Origin: Ceratopteris richardii
Taxonomy: Eukaryota; Streptophyta; Polypodiopsida; Polypodiales; Pteridaceae
Assembly: GCA_020310875.1 (NCBI GenBank)
Contig: CM035431.1
Location: 17,840,267-17,904,266, forward strand
Reading direction: 5' to 3'
DNA: 64,000 bases
In this document: positions 35,846 to 46,000 of the stretch, one piece after another
Position numbering within the stretch: the first letter of the stretch is position 1
Layout of the letters: each line of letters begins with the position of its first letter
Notes under the pieces: model-generated
Databases searched by the model: none
Told to the model about the DNA's origin: nothing
What the model saw: the letters and a program-made list of their open reading frames with translations, nothing else
Made by a program: the position numbers and the translations under genes

Positions 35846-37133
35846 CTTCTCACCTATGGCCAAAATGCCAACCATCAGGGTATTGGTAAGTGTGGTTGCA
35901 TCAAAGAATTGGAACATGTATCAGTTGGATGTAAAAAATGCATTTTTAAATGGCTAGATTTTAGAGGAAGTGTACATGTCTCAACCTCTTGGCTATGAGG
36001 ACCCAAACAAGGTAACATATTTATGTAAATTGAACAAATCTCTTTATGGATTGAAGCAGGCACCTAGGGCATGGAACCATAGGTTGATTACATACCTTTA
36101 GGATCAAGGTTTTATCATGAGTAAAGAAGATACTTCTCTATTCATCAAGAGAAGTAATTCAGAGGTAATATACCTATGTGTATATGTTGATGATAGCATA
36201 CTCAGAGGTAATGATGCTAATGGCATCAAACAGATCAAGAATGAGATGATGAAGGAGTTGAAAATTAGTGACCTTGGATCACTAAAATATTTTCTTAGAC
36301 TTGATTTAGTCTATACTAACTCTGGAATTTACATTACTTAGAGAAAGTATATACAGGACATGTTGAAGAAGTTTCATCTGCAGGATGCCAAAGTTGCTAG
36401 TACTCCAATGGAGGTAAACCTAAAGTTAAGTGCTCATGAAGGTGATGTACTTGAGAACATTGCAGGTTACCAAAGCATAGTGGGAAGCTTGAACTATGCT
36501 ACTTTGACTAGGATTGACATTGCTTATGGAGTAAGTGTTCTAAGTCAATTTATGCACAAGCCTAGGGCACCCCATTTGGGGGCTGCCAAAAGGATACTGA
36601 AGTACCTTAAGGGTACTCAACATCATGGATTATATTTCCCTTATACATCCGACTTGGACATCAAGATATATTCAGATGCAGATTAGGCAAGACACAAAGA
36701 TGATAGGAGGAGTACCTCTGGATACCTATCCTTTGCAGGTGATAAGCCTATATCATGGTCTTCAAAGAAGCAAACTACTGTTGATTTATCTTCTACAGAG
36801 GCAAAGTATAGAGGATTGGCCAATGCTACTCAAGAGGCCATATGGATCAGATTGTTGTATACAGAATTAGGTTTGCATACTACATCTCCAATGATTTTTG
36901 GAGATAATACAAGCTCATTACACCTTGCAACAAATCCTATTTATCATGCTAGGACCAAGCATATAGAGTTCCACTATCATTATGTGAGAGAGAAGCTATT
37001 GAGCAAGGATATTCAGTTGGCATATGTATCAACTAATATGCAATGTGCAAATTTGTTGACTAAAGCATTAGATGGTAAAAAACTTTGCAAGTTTAAATCA
37101 ATGATCGGATTGCAGGACATTCATGAAGATTGA
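35846..37133 (+). pseudogene. Element C reverse transcriptase (rest) and RNase H
   Basis: It resumes after B with [12 protein letters not shown], then [16 protein letters not shown]-type residues and YLCVYVDDSILRGNDANGIK. The RNase H has NYATLTRIDIAYGVSVLSQF, ATQEAIWIRLLYTELGLHTT, GDNTSSLHLATNPIYHARTK and HIEFHYHYVREKLL. It ends ALDGKKLCKFKSMIGLQDIH, the same C-terminus as element K. Fossil. Confidence 0.92.
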
Positions 37134-37159
37134 AGATGAAGGCCAAGCCAAAATGTTTG

Positions 37160-37173
37160 GCTTGAGGGGGAGC
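37160..37173 (+). other. Element C polypurine tract
   Basis: GCTTGAGGGGGAGC stands directly before the 3' LTR, identical in type to that of K and G. Confidence 0.8.
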
Positions 37174-37442
37174 TATTGGTGCAAATTCCAAGCCCACACA
37201 TTTGGCTTGAAGTTCATAAACACACAAAGCTCCATGGAAACCATTGCTAGGAGAACTTTATCTTTTTACATTTGTAAAATTCATTTACTTGACTTGAGAG
37301 AATATTTGTAATCATCTACCAAAAACTTGTGGATTTGTTAGTTAGATAAGTAACTACTTCATTGAGGGAATATTTCCTAGATTGAAGGACTACTTTTAGA
37401 GAGAGCCAAAAGTTGAATTCAAATTCAAATTTGAATGTAACA
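37174..37442 (+). repeat. Element C 3' LTR (partial, 269 bp)
   Basis: It matches the first part of 26755-27808. The start TATTGGTGC resembles TGTTGGTGC at the start of element L, so L and C may share an LTR family. After 37442 the sequence is element J reverse transcriptase. Confidence 0.88.
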
Positions 37443-37717
37443 CGATAAAATCAAAAGGAATTTAGATGGATCCATAAATAGGTATAAAGCTAGACTTGTG
37501 GCTAAGGGTTTTGCACAAACCCAAGGAGTTGATTATAAAGAGACCTTTTCAAATGTGGCTAAAATGCCAACCATCAGAGTATTGGTGAGTGTAGTTGCAT
37601 CTAGAAATTGGAATATGTATCAATTGGATGTGAAAAATTCTTTTCTCAATGGTTGGATTTCAAAGGACGTGTACATGGCTCAACCTCCTAGTTATGAAGA
37701 TATCCAAGCAAGGTAAT
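37443..37717 (+). pseudogene. Element J segment 3: reverse transcriptase fragment
   Basis: The translation reads [40 protein letters not shown] and [20 protein letters not shown], the first blocks of copia reverse transcriptase. These match element C closely, so it is attributed to J, in which C is inserted. It stops near CAAGGTAA, where element F sequence is taken to begin. Confidence 0.85.
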
Positions 37718-37752
37718 TCTAGATCCAGAATTTAAAGCACTTCCGTGTATTG

Positions 37753-37757
37753 TTGAT
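37753..37757 (+). repeat. Target site duplication of element D, left copy
   Basis: TTGAT stands directly before the TGTTG end of the D LTR and again at 55295-55299 directly after the other LTR. Five bases is the usual gypsy duplication length. Confidence 0.93.
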
Positions 37758-38404
37758 TGTTGCTCTAGCACAATGGTGAGAACCACGTTAAGAAACTTCA
37801 CCTCCTTAATGTCAATCCGTGGGAGAGGTAGGAGTGATATGAAGATCGTGAATGTGAGATGATGTGAGAGTGAAGGTGAGAAGCACAAAGATGCACACAC
37901 ACATACACACACAATGAAGAGACAAGCAAGACACAATGGAAGGTAGGAAATTAGCTCTATTACTCAAGAACACTCTTACAAGCTCAAACTAGCTCTAATC
38001 TCAAACAAGCTAACCTGAACCAACCTCAAAAATGAGCTCTCTAGCTCTTTTTATAGTTTCTAGACTAGTTTTGACCGGTTTCACATCTAGTGACCGGCAT
38101 AGTTAAAAAATAGGTCCTAAAGGCTATTTGGAAGGGCAAACGATGTCTAAAAATAACGAAAATTGGTACGCGCATTCTACCTAAGCTCCTCAAGCTCGAG
38201 GACTCCTCGGCTTGCACAAAATGGAGCTATGGATTACAAAATGGGGTTTTGTCTATATTACATATGTTACAAGAGTGATGAAAATCGCTGTTGGATGTTT
38301 GAAGAGGTAATAAAAACATAATTGTTTTAAAAAATAATCCGACTGGCTCCCTGCTCCGTCTTTACATGCTTCCGTGGCGTCTGTGCCTCTGGCTGCTTCC
38401 AACA
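37758..38404 (-). repeat. Element D 3' LTR (647 bp)
   Basis: On the plus strand it begins TGTTGCTCTAGC and ends CTTCCAACA. It equals 54648-55294 except for one base. Confidence 0.97.
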
Positions 38405-41400
38405 CCCCCCTCCCTCTCGCTTCTGTCGTCCCTGACAGAACCTTGTTGTGAGGTCTGCCGGATGTAGTTCTGTAGGAGGTCTTGAGCGAGGGTGTGCTCT
38501 GATATACGAATGCCTCGGGCTAGATCAGCCTCAAGTTTCTCCCAGTCGATAGGTTGCGGTTCATTGGATGGTGGGAGTCTGTAATGCGTGGAATACACCA
38601 ACTGTTCACAGGCAAATAAGTGCAATAAGTGGGTCGGCCTGCTGATGAACACTTCAGAGTGGTATTCCCAAAATCCGGTGGTGAACATCTCTTCAAATGT
38701 CTGCTTGTAGCACGCCGGTAAGTACTTGACTCTGCAATGCCAGGCATAACACACCCGTAGCGATGGCGTTGTACTCATGTCGTATGCGAGATCCAAGTTG
38801 CCATGCTCAAAGCCCGGGGTGTTCACATGTGGTGCTTTGACTCGCCGGAAGACTTTAAATATCATTTGCATCATGTCAAAAATCTTGACAGTCATATGCG
38901 CTGCTATATCATCCATATATCTCAAGCGAGGGAGCCAGTGACGGATTGTAGCCATCATATAGCCAATAGTTGGTAACTCGATGGGTGGCTTAAAATAGGG
39001 GTAATTCAGCCAATCTTGGCACTGCTTATTGTTTTGTACTTTGATAGCGAAGGCAGTCCAGGAGCGGCGTCGTGGCACTGGTCCCCAACACGGATTGTAT
39101 TTTAAATGTAAAGGTGCCTTAACCCATGTGCTCATCATTTCAGGGTACTCCTGTAAAAGACGTGTACGCCAATCTGGTTGATAAATAGTACCTTGTTGCG
39201 CATCCAGTGGCAAGTCTTCAGGCTCAAATTGAGTTGCATGTGATGGCTTCTTGCCAGTTCGCTTCTCTATGGCCAGCTGGTATTCGGCCATTAGCATAAA
39301 GTACGGTTTGTATTGTATCTCATGCCCGGATATATACCTTCGTGGGGCCAATTGAGCAAAGTAGGGAGATTGCAATATTCTTTCTTCGATCATGGCCATA
39401 GCATGTAGCTGGGCCTCTACTCTGGCTGAATGTGTCGTTCCAAGTTCCTCAATCGTTTTCATCCACGCGGGGGTAGGAAGTTCATAGGTCATCTGGCCTT
39501 CGGCCGTGACTTGTCCGCCTGGGATGGGTATTGGCTCGTATGCTTCTTCAAACGTTTCCTCCACCGGAATGGTTATGTTCGCGTCGTCAGCTGGGATCTC
39601 CGGTGGGGAATCAGGCCGTGGTGGTGCTTCATACACATCTATGCGTGATTGGAGTGTGGCTACCTGGGCCCGTAGTGCGTTGAGTTCCTCTATGAGTTCA
39701 GGAGAGGGGTCCACAGGTTCTGGTACTTCTGTTGCCACTGGTAGTTGTTGTGGTGCTGGTTCTCTGAGTTGTAGTAATTTGTGATCTTCTTTTAGCTTCT
39801 GATGCTCTTCGTTCATTCGATCGTAGTCCTCTAGCAGTCGAACGTGGTCATCTAGCAACATCCGCATCGATTCGGATGGGATTGCCTTGAATCTGCTCGG
39901 ACTTAATGGTTGTTCCGGATGGTCCAATGCCGCTTCCAAATTTTCTCTATTCTGCGCTTGGAGTCTCACGTTCTCCTCCTGGGCTGCGGCTAGGTGTCTC
40001 CTGAGTAGGCCCATATTTCTGGTCAGCGTCGCGTTCCTAATTGTTTGGGCTCGAAGCAGGTTGTCCAGATCAGCAGTGGCTTCTTTTGTCTTCTCTTCAC
40101 TTTCTAGCTCTAGCTTATGATATGCCTCTCTTAGTTCTTGGTGTCGCGTATTTAACGAGGCATTCTCGATCGATAATGAATTAAGCTGCGACTGTAATTC
40201 ATTTGTCGTCCTCTGCAGCTGTTGATAGTTGTTGCCAAGAGATGCAAACTCATCTCGTACTTGTGTCATGCATGTGAACATTTGATGAAGTGCAGTGTCT
40301 ATGGTGGGCGATAATAGTAATGAAGTGTTAAGTGAGGATGCAGTAGAAGTAGATGCAACGGGAATGGGAAATGGGGTTGGGAATGTGGATGCAGTGGTGA
40401 TCGTGGAAAATTGTGACGTACCTAAATATGATGGTGCTGTGAGTGTAGTGGGTGCTGGTGCGGTGGGTGGTGAGATGTCCATGTCATTGGACGTGTCCAG
40501 TGCGGTGACTGTGAAAAGTGGTGTGTATGTGGGTGGTTGTGTCGGTGTGAAGACGGGATTTACAAATGTAGAGTAAGTTACAGGGGGAATGGTTGGAGCA
40601 GCTTGGTAAAAAGGGGAAATAGGGGTTATGGTTGGTTGAGGAGGTGAAACTGGTGAGAAGGTTAGTGGGGTTAGAAAGGTGAAAGGGTGTCTTAAAGGTG
40701 GGGGAAAGGATGGGAAGGATGAAGGGATGAAGGGGTTATCATGTGGATGAGGTGGGGTGGGTACGGGTGTGGTGGCCTGAATGGGTGGGGCAAAGGTGGT
40801 GGCTATGTTGCCGTGAACTGGTGTGGATGTGGGAGGAGCAGTAGGGTGTGCGGGGGATACAGGATGGGTTGGTGAAACATGAGGTGAGAGAGGAGTAGAT
40901 GGTGTGGATGTTATTTCAAGGATGGTGGTAGTATGTACAACGGTAGTATGTGGTGGGGAGTCGACTAGGATGGTTTCTTCGGTGAAGGATCTTTCCGGCC
41001 GTAGGCGTGCATCTTGCGTTTGGTGGGATGATTGAGCACCTACCGGAACTCGAATATATTCACCGGGCTTCGATAGCAGGCGAACTCTGCGAGGGTCATA
41101 TTGGGGGAGTGGCTTCATTTGTAAATACCTCAGTGCTTCGACCGGGCCGATGGATTGGACCAGTTCTCTGAACCCTCTGATGTAGACTTCTTCAAATCCT
41201 CCGGAGACTAGTTCTTGTTCGATTAGGGCCTGGCTCTCTTCTTCCGTCAATTTCTTCCGTGCCCAGACTTTCTCCATCGTACGATATAATTTCTTAATTG
41301 CCAGCGTGTACGCTGCTGCTTCGAAAGTCTCCTCTTCGTGCGTGCTGGTGTCACCGTGTGCATCGGTTTGTTGGTCTTGACCGTCTGTCTGTCCTTGTTC

Positions 41401-42861
41401 TTGGGAATCATGCGTGCCCTGGCTGGCTTCTTCATCACCTTCGTCATCGTCGGTGGCTGTTCTTTCGTCATCAGAGCTCGACACAACTTGTCCCTGTGGC
41501 AGGTCCCGCGGTGTGGTAGGGTAACTGGGGCGTTCATATTCTTGAGAGAACATCTGTGCCTCTGAAAACTGGAACTCATTTGAGAATGCATCCGGCATCT
41601 CAAAATCGAATGTTGTGTTTATTGGTTCTGCCTCCATGTGGGGTATTGGGAAAGAAAAGGCTTCCGCACCAATAGTGGTGGGAGCTTCTGCTGTCGTGGT
41701 GGTGGGTTCTGTGGTTGTAGCTGCCTGAGGTGCAACTGTACTAGTAGTGCCCTCCGTGACCACTGGTCTAGACAACCTTATGCGAATAGGTTGCACTGTG
41801 GGAGCGGCTTCTATCGGTGATTGTGTTGGAGAGGGTTGTGGTGATGGCGACTCTGGCACTTGAAGGCAAGGAATAGTGCCTCTCATGCGCTTACCTGCCC
41901 GTGTTCTACTGGGCTTCCTGGCTTTCTTCACCGTTCCTTTGAATGCCTTCAGCTCTTCTCCTGTTAATGCACGCTCGATGGGCAAGTCATATGCTAAGCA
42001 CATATACACAATTCTAGTGAGTGCACAACATCCATTAAGTACTTTCTTGCGCTCCCATCTGTGCTGTGCCAGATACATTTGATCTATGATCCAGCTTGCC
42101 AGATCAACAGTTTGAGGTCCCGTGCAAGCCAAATACAATCCGAACCAGATTCGTTTATGGGGCATGGTAAATCTGTCCTGAGCGGGAAACGCAAAATGTT
42201 GCATGCATATCCTTAGTGGCTTCGACAGCTCAGGTGTAATTGCCGAAATCTCCTCCCACTTCGTGACATCCCCACGTTTCATCGGTTCTGGAATTAATCT
42301 CTCTCGATCTGTGGGTGTGTGGGTGCCATGAATTTTGATGGCCGCTCTGATTAAATCCTTAGATAGGTAAAACCTTTTGTAAGGTGGATCATCCACTAGA
42401 GTAGGCAATATGAAGGTCCCTGGGATGTCCTTATTCTCTGAGGCCAGTAGGGTAGTGATTAAGTAATAGCACCTGTAAAAATCCGGTTTGGGCAGAGGAT
42501 CACTGAAATACTCTGTGAAGCCTGCTCTGGCCCAAACATGAGTTAAATCCTGTGTGCTCTGTAGGGCTTCGAACTCTCTGGAGAAAAACTGGTATTTTCC
42601 CCACGTGCGGTCATCAAATGTCAAAGAGGATTCAAATATAAAGTCCGCGTCCGCAAGGGGTCCTGCAAGGCCCTGAAACCAATGAGAGTTCCTGTGTATC
42701 TTTTCGGTGTAACCCATGGGTGGGTTGTCGATAGGCATGGGCCCTGGAAATCCCTGAAATTCCGGCGGTGGAGCAGTCGGGTGGGACTCTGCTCGTAGCA
42801 CGTTGAGGGGCACAGCCGCTACACTGGCTCCTGCTCCTGATGTTCCTTCGTCGGTTTGCAT
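38362..42861 (-). CDS. Element D downstream frame: 1499-codon protein of unknown function
   Basis: A single frame starts at ATG 42861 (MQTDEGTSGAGASVAAVPLN), 230 bases after the gag-pol stop, and ends inside the 3' LTR. Residues about 40-320 look globular (WFQGLAGPLADADFIFESSL; GKYQFFSREFEALQ). Residues about 330-860 are Pro/Ser/Thr-rich with many acidic stretches. Residues about 860-1075 are heptad-rich and likely coiled coil (LQRTTNELQSQLNSLSIENA; AAQEENVRLQAQ; ELNALRAQVATLQ). Residues about 1130-1480 form a second globular part with many aromatic residues (FEPEDLPLDAQQGTIYQPDW). I see no clear signal peptide or membrane span, so the env-like position does not by itself make it an envelope. 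I do not recognise the family. No relative was recognised in E. Confidence 0.9.
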   Translation of the reverse strand: MQTDEGTSGAGASVAAVPLNVLRAESHPTAPPPEFQGFPGPMPIDNPPMGYTEKIHRNSHWFQGLAGPLADADFIFESSLTFDDRTWGKYQFFSREFEALQSTQDLTHVWARAGFTEYFSDPLPKPDFYRCYYLITTLLASENKDIPGTFILPTLVDDPPYKRFYLSKDLIRAAIKIHGTHTPTDRERLIPEPMKRGDVTKWEEISAITPELSKPLRICMQHFAFPAQDRFTMPHKRIWFGLYLACTGPQTVDLASWIIDQMYLAQHRWERKKVLNGCCALTRIVYMCLAYDLPIERALTGEELKAFKGTVKKARKPSRTRAGKRMRGTIPCLQVPESPSPQPSPTQSPIEAAPTVQPIRIRLSRPVVTEGTTSTVAPQAATTTEPTTTTAEAPTTIGAEAFSFPIPHMEAEPINTTFDFEMPDAFSNEFQFSEAQMFSQEYERPSYPTTPRDLPQGQVVSSSDDERTATDDDEGDEEASQGTHDSQEQGQTDGQDQQTDAHGDTSTHEEETFEAAAYTLAIKKLYRTMEKVWARKKLTEEESQALIEQELVSGGFEEVYIRGFRELVQSIGPVEALRYLQMKPLPQYDPRRVRLLSKPGEYIRVPVGAQSSHQTQDARLRPERSFTEETILVDSPPHTTVVHTTTILEITSTPSTPLSPHVSPTHPVSPAHPTAPPTSTPVHGNIATTFAPPIQATTPVPTPPHPHDNPFIPSSFPSFPPPLRHPFTFLTPLTFSPVSPPQPTITPISPFYQAAPTIPPVTYSTFVNPVFTPTQPPTYTPLFTVTALDTSNDMDISPPTAPAPTTLTAPSYLGTSQFSTITTASTFPTPFPIPVASTSTASSLNTSLLLSPTIDTALHQMFTCMTQVRDEFASLGNNYQQLQRTTNELQSQLNSLSIENASLNTRHQELREAYHKLELESEEKTKEATADLDNLLRAQTIRNATLTRNMGLLRRHLAAAQEENVRLQAQNRENLEAALDHPEQPLSPSRFKAIPSESMRMLLDDHVRLLEDYDRMNEEHQKLKEDHKLLQLREPAPQQLPVATEVPEPVDPSPELIEELNALRAQVATLQSRIDVYEAPPRPDSPPEIPADDANITIPVEETFEEAYEPIPIPGGQVTAEGQMTYELPTPAWMKTIEELGTTHSARVEAQLHAMAMIEERILQSPYFAQLAPRRYISGHEIQYKPYFMLMAEYQLAIEKRTGKKPSHATQFEPEDLPLDAQQGTIYQPDWRTRLLQEYPEMMSTWVKAPLHLKYNPCWGPVPRRRSWTAFAIKVQNNKQCQDWLNYPYFKPPIELPTIGYMMATIRHWLPRLRYMDDIAAHMTVKIFDMMQMIFKVFRRVKAPHVNTPGFEHGNLDLAYDMSTTPSLRVCYAWHCRVKYLPACYKQTFEEMFTTGFWEYHSEVFISRPTHLLHLFACEQLVYSTHYRLPPSNEPQPIDWEKLEADLARGIRISEHTLAQDLLQNYIRQTSQQGSVRDDRSEREGGVGSSQRHRRHGSM
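38405..38422 (-). other. Element D polypurine tract
   Basis: On the minus strand a run of A and G (GAGAGGGAGGGGGG, then TG starts the LTR) lies directly before the 3' LTR and overlaps no other feature except the end region of the 1499-codon frame. Confidence 0.85.
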
Positions 42862-43091
42862 GGTGACTGATGCTCTAATTAGAAAGATCTGCTACAAAAG
42901 ATTAACACATTAGCATGGAAATCAATTATGATCCCATTAAAGTGAGACCGCAATCCCTTTCCATAACTGATGCGTAACCCGTGTAGCCAAGTGCTGTGAT
43001 GCGATGGATGCAATGTTTCTTGCAGCACTAGTGCAGGTCTCTAGACACCTATACGTTTCAGATCATGCATACATTTCTTGATGATATGAGA
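42862..43091 (-). other. Element D spacer between gag-pol and the downstream frame
   Basis: 230 bases without a coding frame. How the downstream frame is translated is not shown by the sequence; a spliced RNA is the usual means for late frames in Athila-like elements, but I could not settle on an acceptor site. Confidence 0.6.
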
Positions 43092-46000
43092 TTACGAGTG
43101 ATGTGTGATGATGGTGGGTGAATTTATACAAGGTTTAAAGGTTAGTGATTTAGTACGAGGTTGTATGTTAGTCGGGGGGGTAGTTTTATCAGACATGGGG
43201 TTAGGGGGAGACGGTTGGACACGTTTCGGTATCCATTTCCTAAGGATCTTGGAGTGGGTGGTGGGTTTCTGCTGAGGGGCAAAGGGTGGTGTCGTGTGTG
43301 GTGGTATCGAGGGATGAAATGAGTTGTGGGGGTTATATATTACATGGCTTATGGTTTGAGCTATGATACATGGTTTGGGTACCCAAATCTGCGTGGGCGT
43401 GGGTCTATGGGTAAGGTACTTCTTGGCGATCCACATTTGTCGGATGCTCGGACCTGTAGAAGAAGGTCGAGGGGATGGTGGATATCGATTCTGTTTCTGT
43501 ACTGCCTTTTTTTTATCGATTTCTGCTTGGCTGGAGTTCTTTGGTGCTTTTTGTCCTTTTGGCACCCACATTTGTCTGGTGCCGCTTCCTTTGGGTGGCC
43601 TGAACTGCCTTTCTTGTTGTTTCCTCCGATACTGCAGTCGGTCTGGGTTCCTTCGTCGTGATTGACTCAGTTGTTGCTCGAGTTGAGAGGTCGGATGGAC
43701 ACTCTGCTTTGGAAAAGAAGGGAGATCCAAGACTTGCGTGACCTGCCCATTAGGAAGTGATGCCTTATTTAACTTTAATCTAGGCCAGTCCGCAACAAGT
43801 TTGGAAGGATGAGCACCGCAGTATGGTGTGCTCGTTTGGCCGCTGATGCAACCCACCTGACCGCCAATTGTGTCCATCTGCCCTAGCGGTTGGGTAGCTG
43901 CCCTGTCTAGTTTGCAGGAAGTCCCAGGGAAGATCTTCTGTCGTCCTTCTGATTGACAACTGTCTATAGCCACGACCGAGTGGGTCGGTGTAGACGTAAC
44001 GTGACTGAGCTGATTAAAGATCTTCCGGTCTTCCGTCGCATGCGTTTCATAGGGTCTAGGGTCACAACCGTCAGGCGGAATGCCATTAGGGAAGTCAAGC
44101 GGTATCACTCGCTTCTGCTCGAAGGTTTCAATCTGTAAGGAGCCTTGTCTAAGATTTAGGTCCACTGAGTGATCGTATAGCCAATCTTGGCCAAGGATTA
44201 GGGGTTCTATCAGGTCGTCATCATGGCACACTAGTAGCTTCGCTGTCATGGTCACATCCTTAATGAGGATAGGAAGGTCCACCTCACCCATGCAAGGGGT
44301 TTCCATGCCTCCTAGCCCTATGAGGTATGCCTCAATTGGCCGCATTTCTATTCCTGAATCCTTATAGTGGGACCATCTAATCGCACTAGTCGCAGCACCT
44401 GAGTCAATTAAAGCCCTGAGCTCTTGGCAAGGGTTGCCGTGCTCTAGCCTCACTGTAATGAATGGTCTCCTGTCCACTATACTAGGATGAGTGGTTGACT
44501 TGACTTGACACATGGCCATGGGATATCTGGGTGTAGTTTCCAGATGGTTATAATGTTCTCTCCCTAGTCCTTGTCTTCTTAGCTTCATGCGCTTTATGCG
44601 TTCCATTGCTTCTGCCTGAGCTTCCGCTCGTATTCTATTTTCTTCCTCCTTACGCTTCTTTGCTAACGTGAGTCGTCTAAGCATATCCTCAGTAAGAGGT
44701 TCCTGATACAACCTGACTCTACAACCACTAATATAATTAGGCATTACGTCTCCTTCTAAGGTGGCTAACTGTACTGCTCCACTTGTTGAGAGTCTGTTAA
44801 TGATCATAGGTCCATAACCTCGCTTTTCTAACTTCCGTGCGTGCTGTTTCAGTGTATACACTAGAACTAAATCTCCTTCTTTTAGGCCTTTATCTTTCAC
44901 ATGTGCATCAAAATATGCTTTCTGTCGCTTCTTCGCTGCGTATATTCCTGCTGCTGCCTTTAGCCTCGTTTCTCCTAATCGTTCCAAGTCCATTATTCTC
45001 GCTGATAATTCATGGCCGGTCCACTGATGTTCTTGTGCCACCTTAAGGGTCGGTATCAAGAAGTCCAAGGGAAGCACAGCATTCTGACCAAAAACCATCT
45101 GAAAGGGAGTTGCATTGAGTACGGTCTTGTAGGCCACTCGATATGCCCAAACAGCGTGGTGTAACTGTTTGTCCCAATCTGAACGTTTGTTGTTCACAAG
45201 TTTTGTCAGTACGTTACAAAGGATCTTATTAGTGCTTTCAGCCTGACCATTGGCCTGAGGATGATATGGTGCAGATTTCTTGTGAATTACCATAAAATCC
45301 TGTAACAAATATTCAATGACTTGGTTTAGAAAGTGAGTGCCTCGATCGCTCACTATCTCTATAGGCAATCCATATCTTGTAAAGACACTTTCAAATAAGA
45401 ATTTTGCAGTGGTGTGTGCATCATTCTTTTTCGTGGCTTTTGCCTCTACCCATTTCGTAAGATAATCTGTCGCAACAATAATGTACTCCGCATGTGTACC
45501 TTTTGCAGGGGGGTTAATGGGTCCTACAAAGTCTATACCCCACTTTGAAAATGCACGTCCGCCCATCATGGGTTTCAATGGCATTTCATCTCTGCGCGTT
45601 GGAAACTGAGTTCTTTGGCACACATCGCATCTCTTTACATAGGTATGAGCATCCATGTGAAGAGTGGGCCACCATAATCCTGCAAAGAGGATGGCTTTGG
45701 TTATCCTATCGGGTCCAAAATGACCTCCTGCAACACCTTGGTGTGCAGTCTCTAGTATGCTCAGATAATCGCTTTCATGAACACATTGTCTTAGATATCC
45801 ATCTCGTCCTCTTTTGTATAAATTATCGCCAATAAGAGAATAGTCGTGAGCTTCCTGCTCTAGACTACGTTGTCGAGCTAAGGTCATTCCTTGAGGGAAT
45901 GTGTGCGTCCTCAAGTATGTCACTAAAGGTTCACTCCAGTCTGGTGTGAGAGACACATGATATAACGTCGCATGCTCTACCGGTGGTCTTTCACGGCAAA

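Larger units (their letters stand above)
26755..37442 (+). mobile_element. Element C: Ty1/copia element hosting B
   Basis: The parts in order are 5' LTR, iMet primer site, gag, protease, integrase, first part of reverse transcriptase, insert B, rest of reverse transcriptase, RNase H, polypurine tract and a partial 3' LTR. Without B it measures about 5.6 kb. It is a close relative of J, into which it inserted. It is broken, with roughly eight breaks. LTR divergence is about 4-5% over the shared 260 bases (12 differences counted by eye). Confidence 0.93.

Noticed and set aside
38362-42861. Calling the unknown frame an envelope gene
   Set aside because: Position alone suggests it, but I see no signal peptide, no furin-like site and no clear membrane span.
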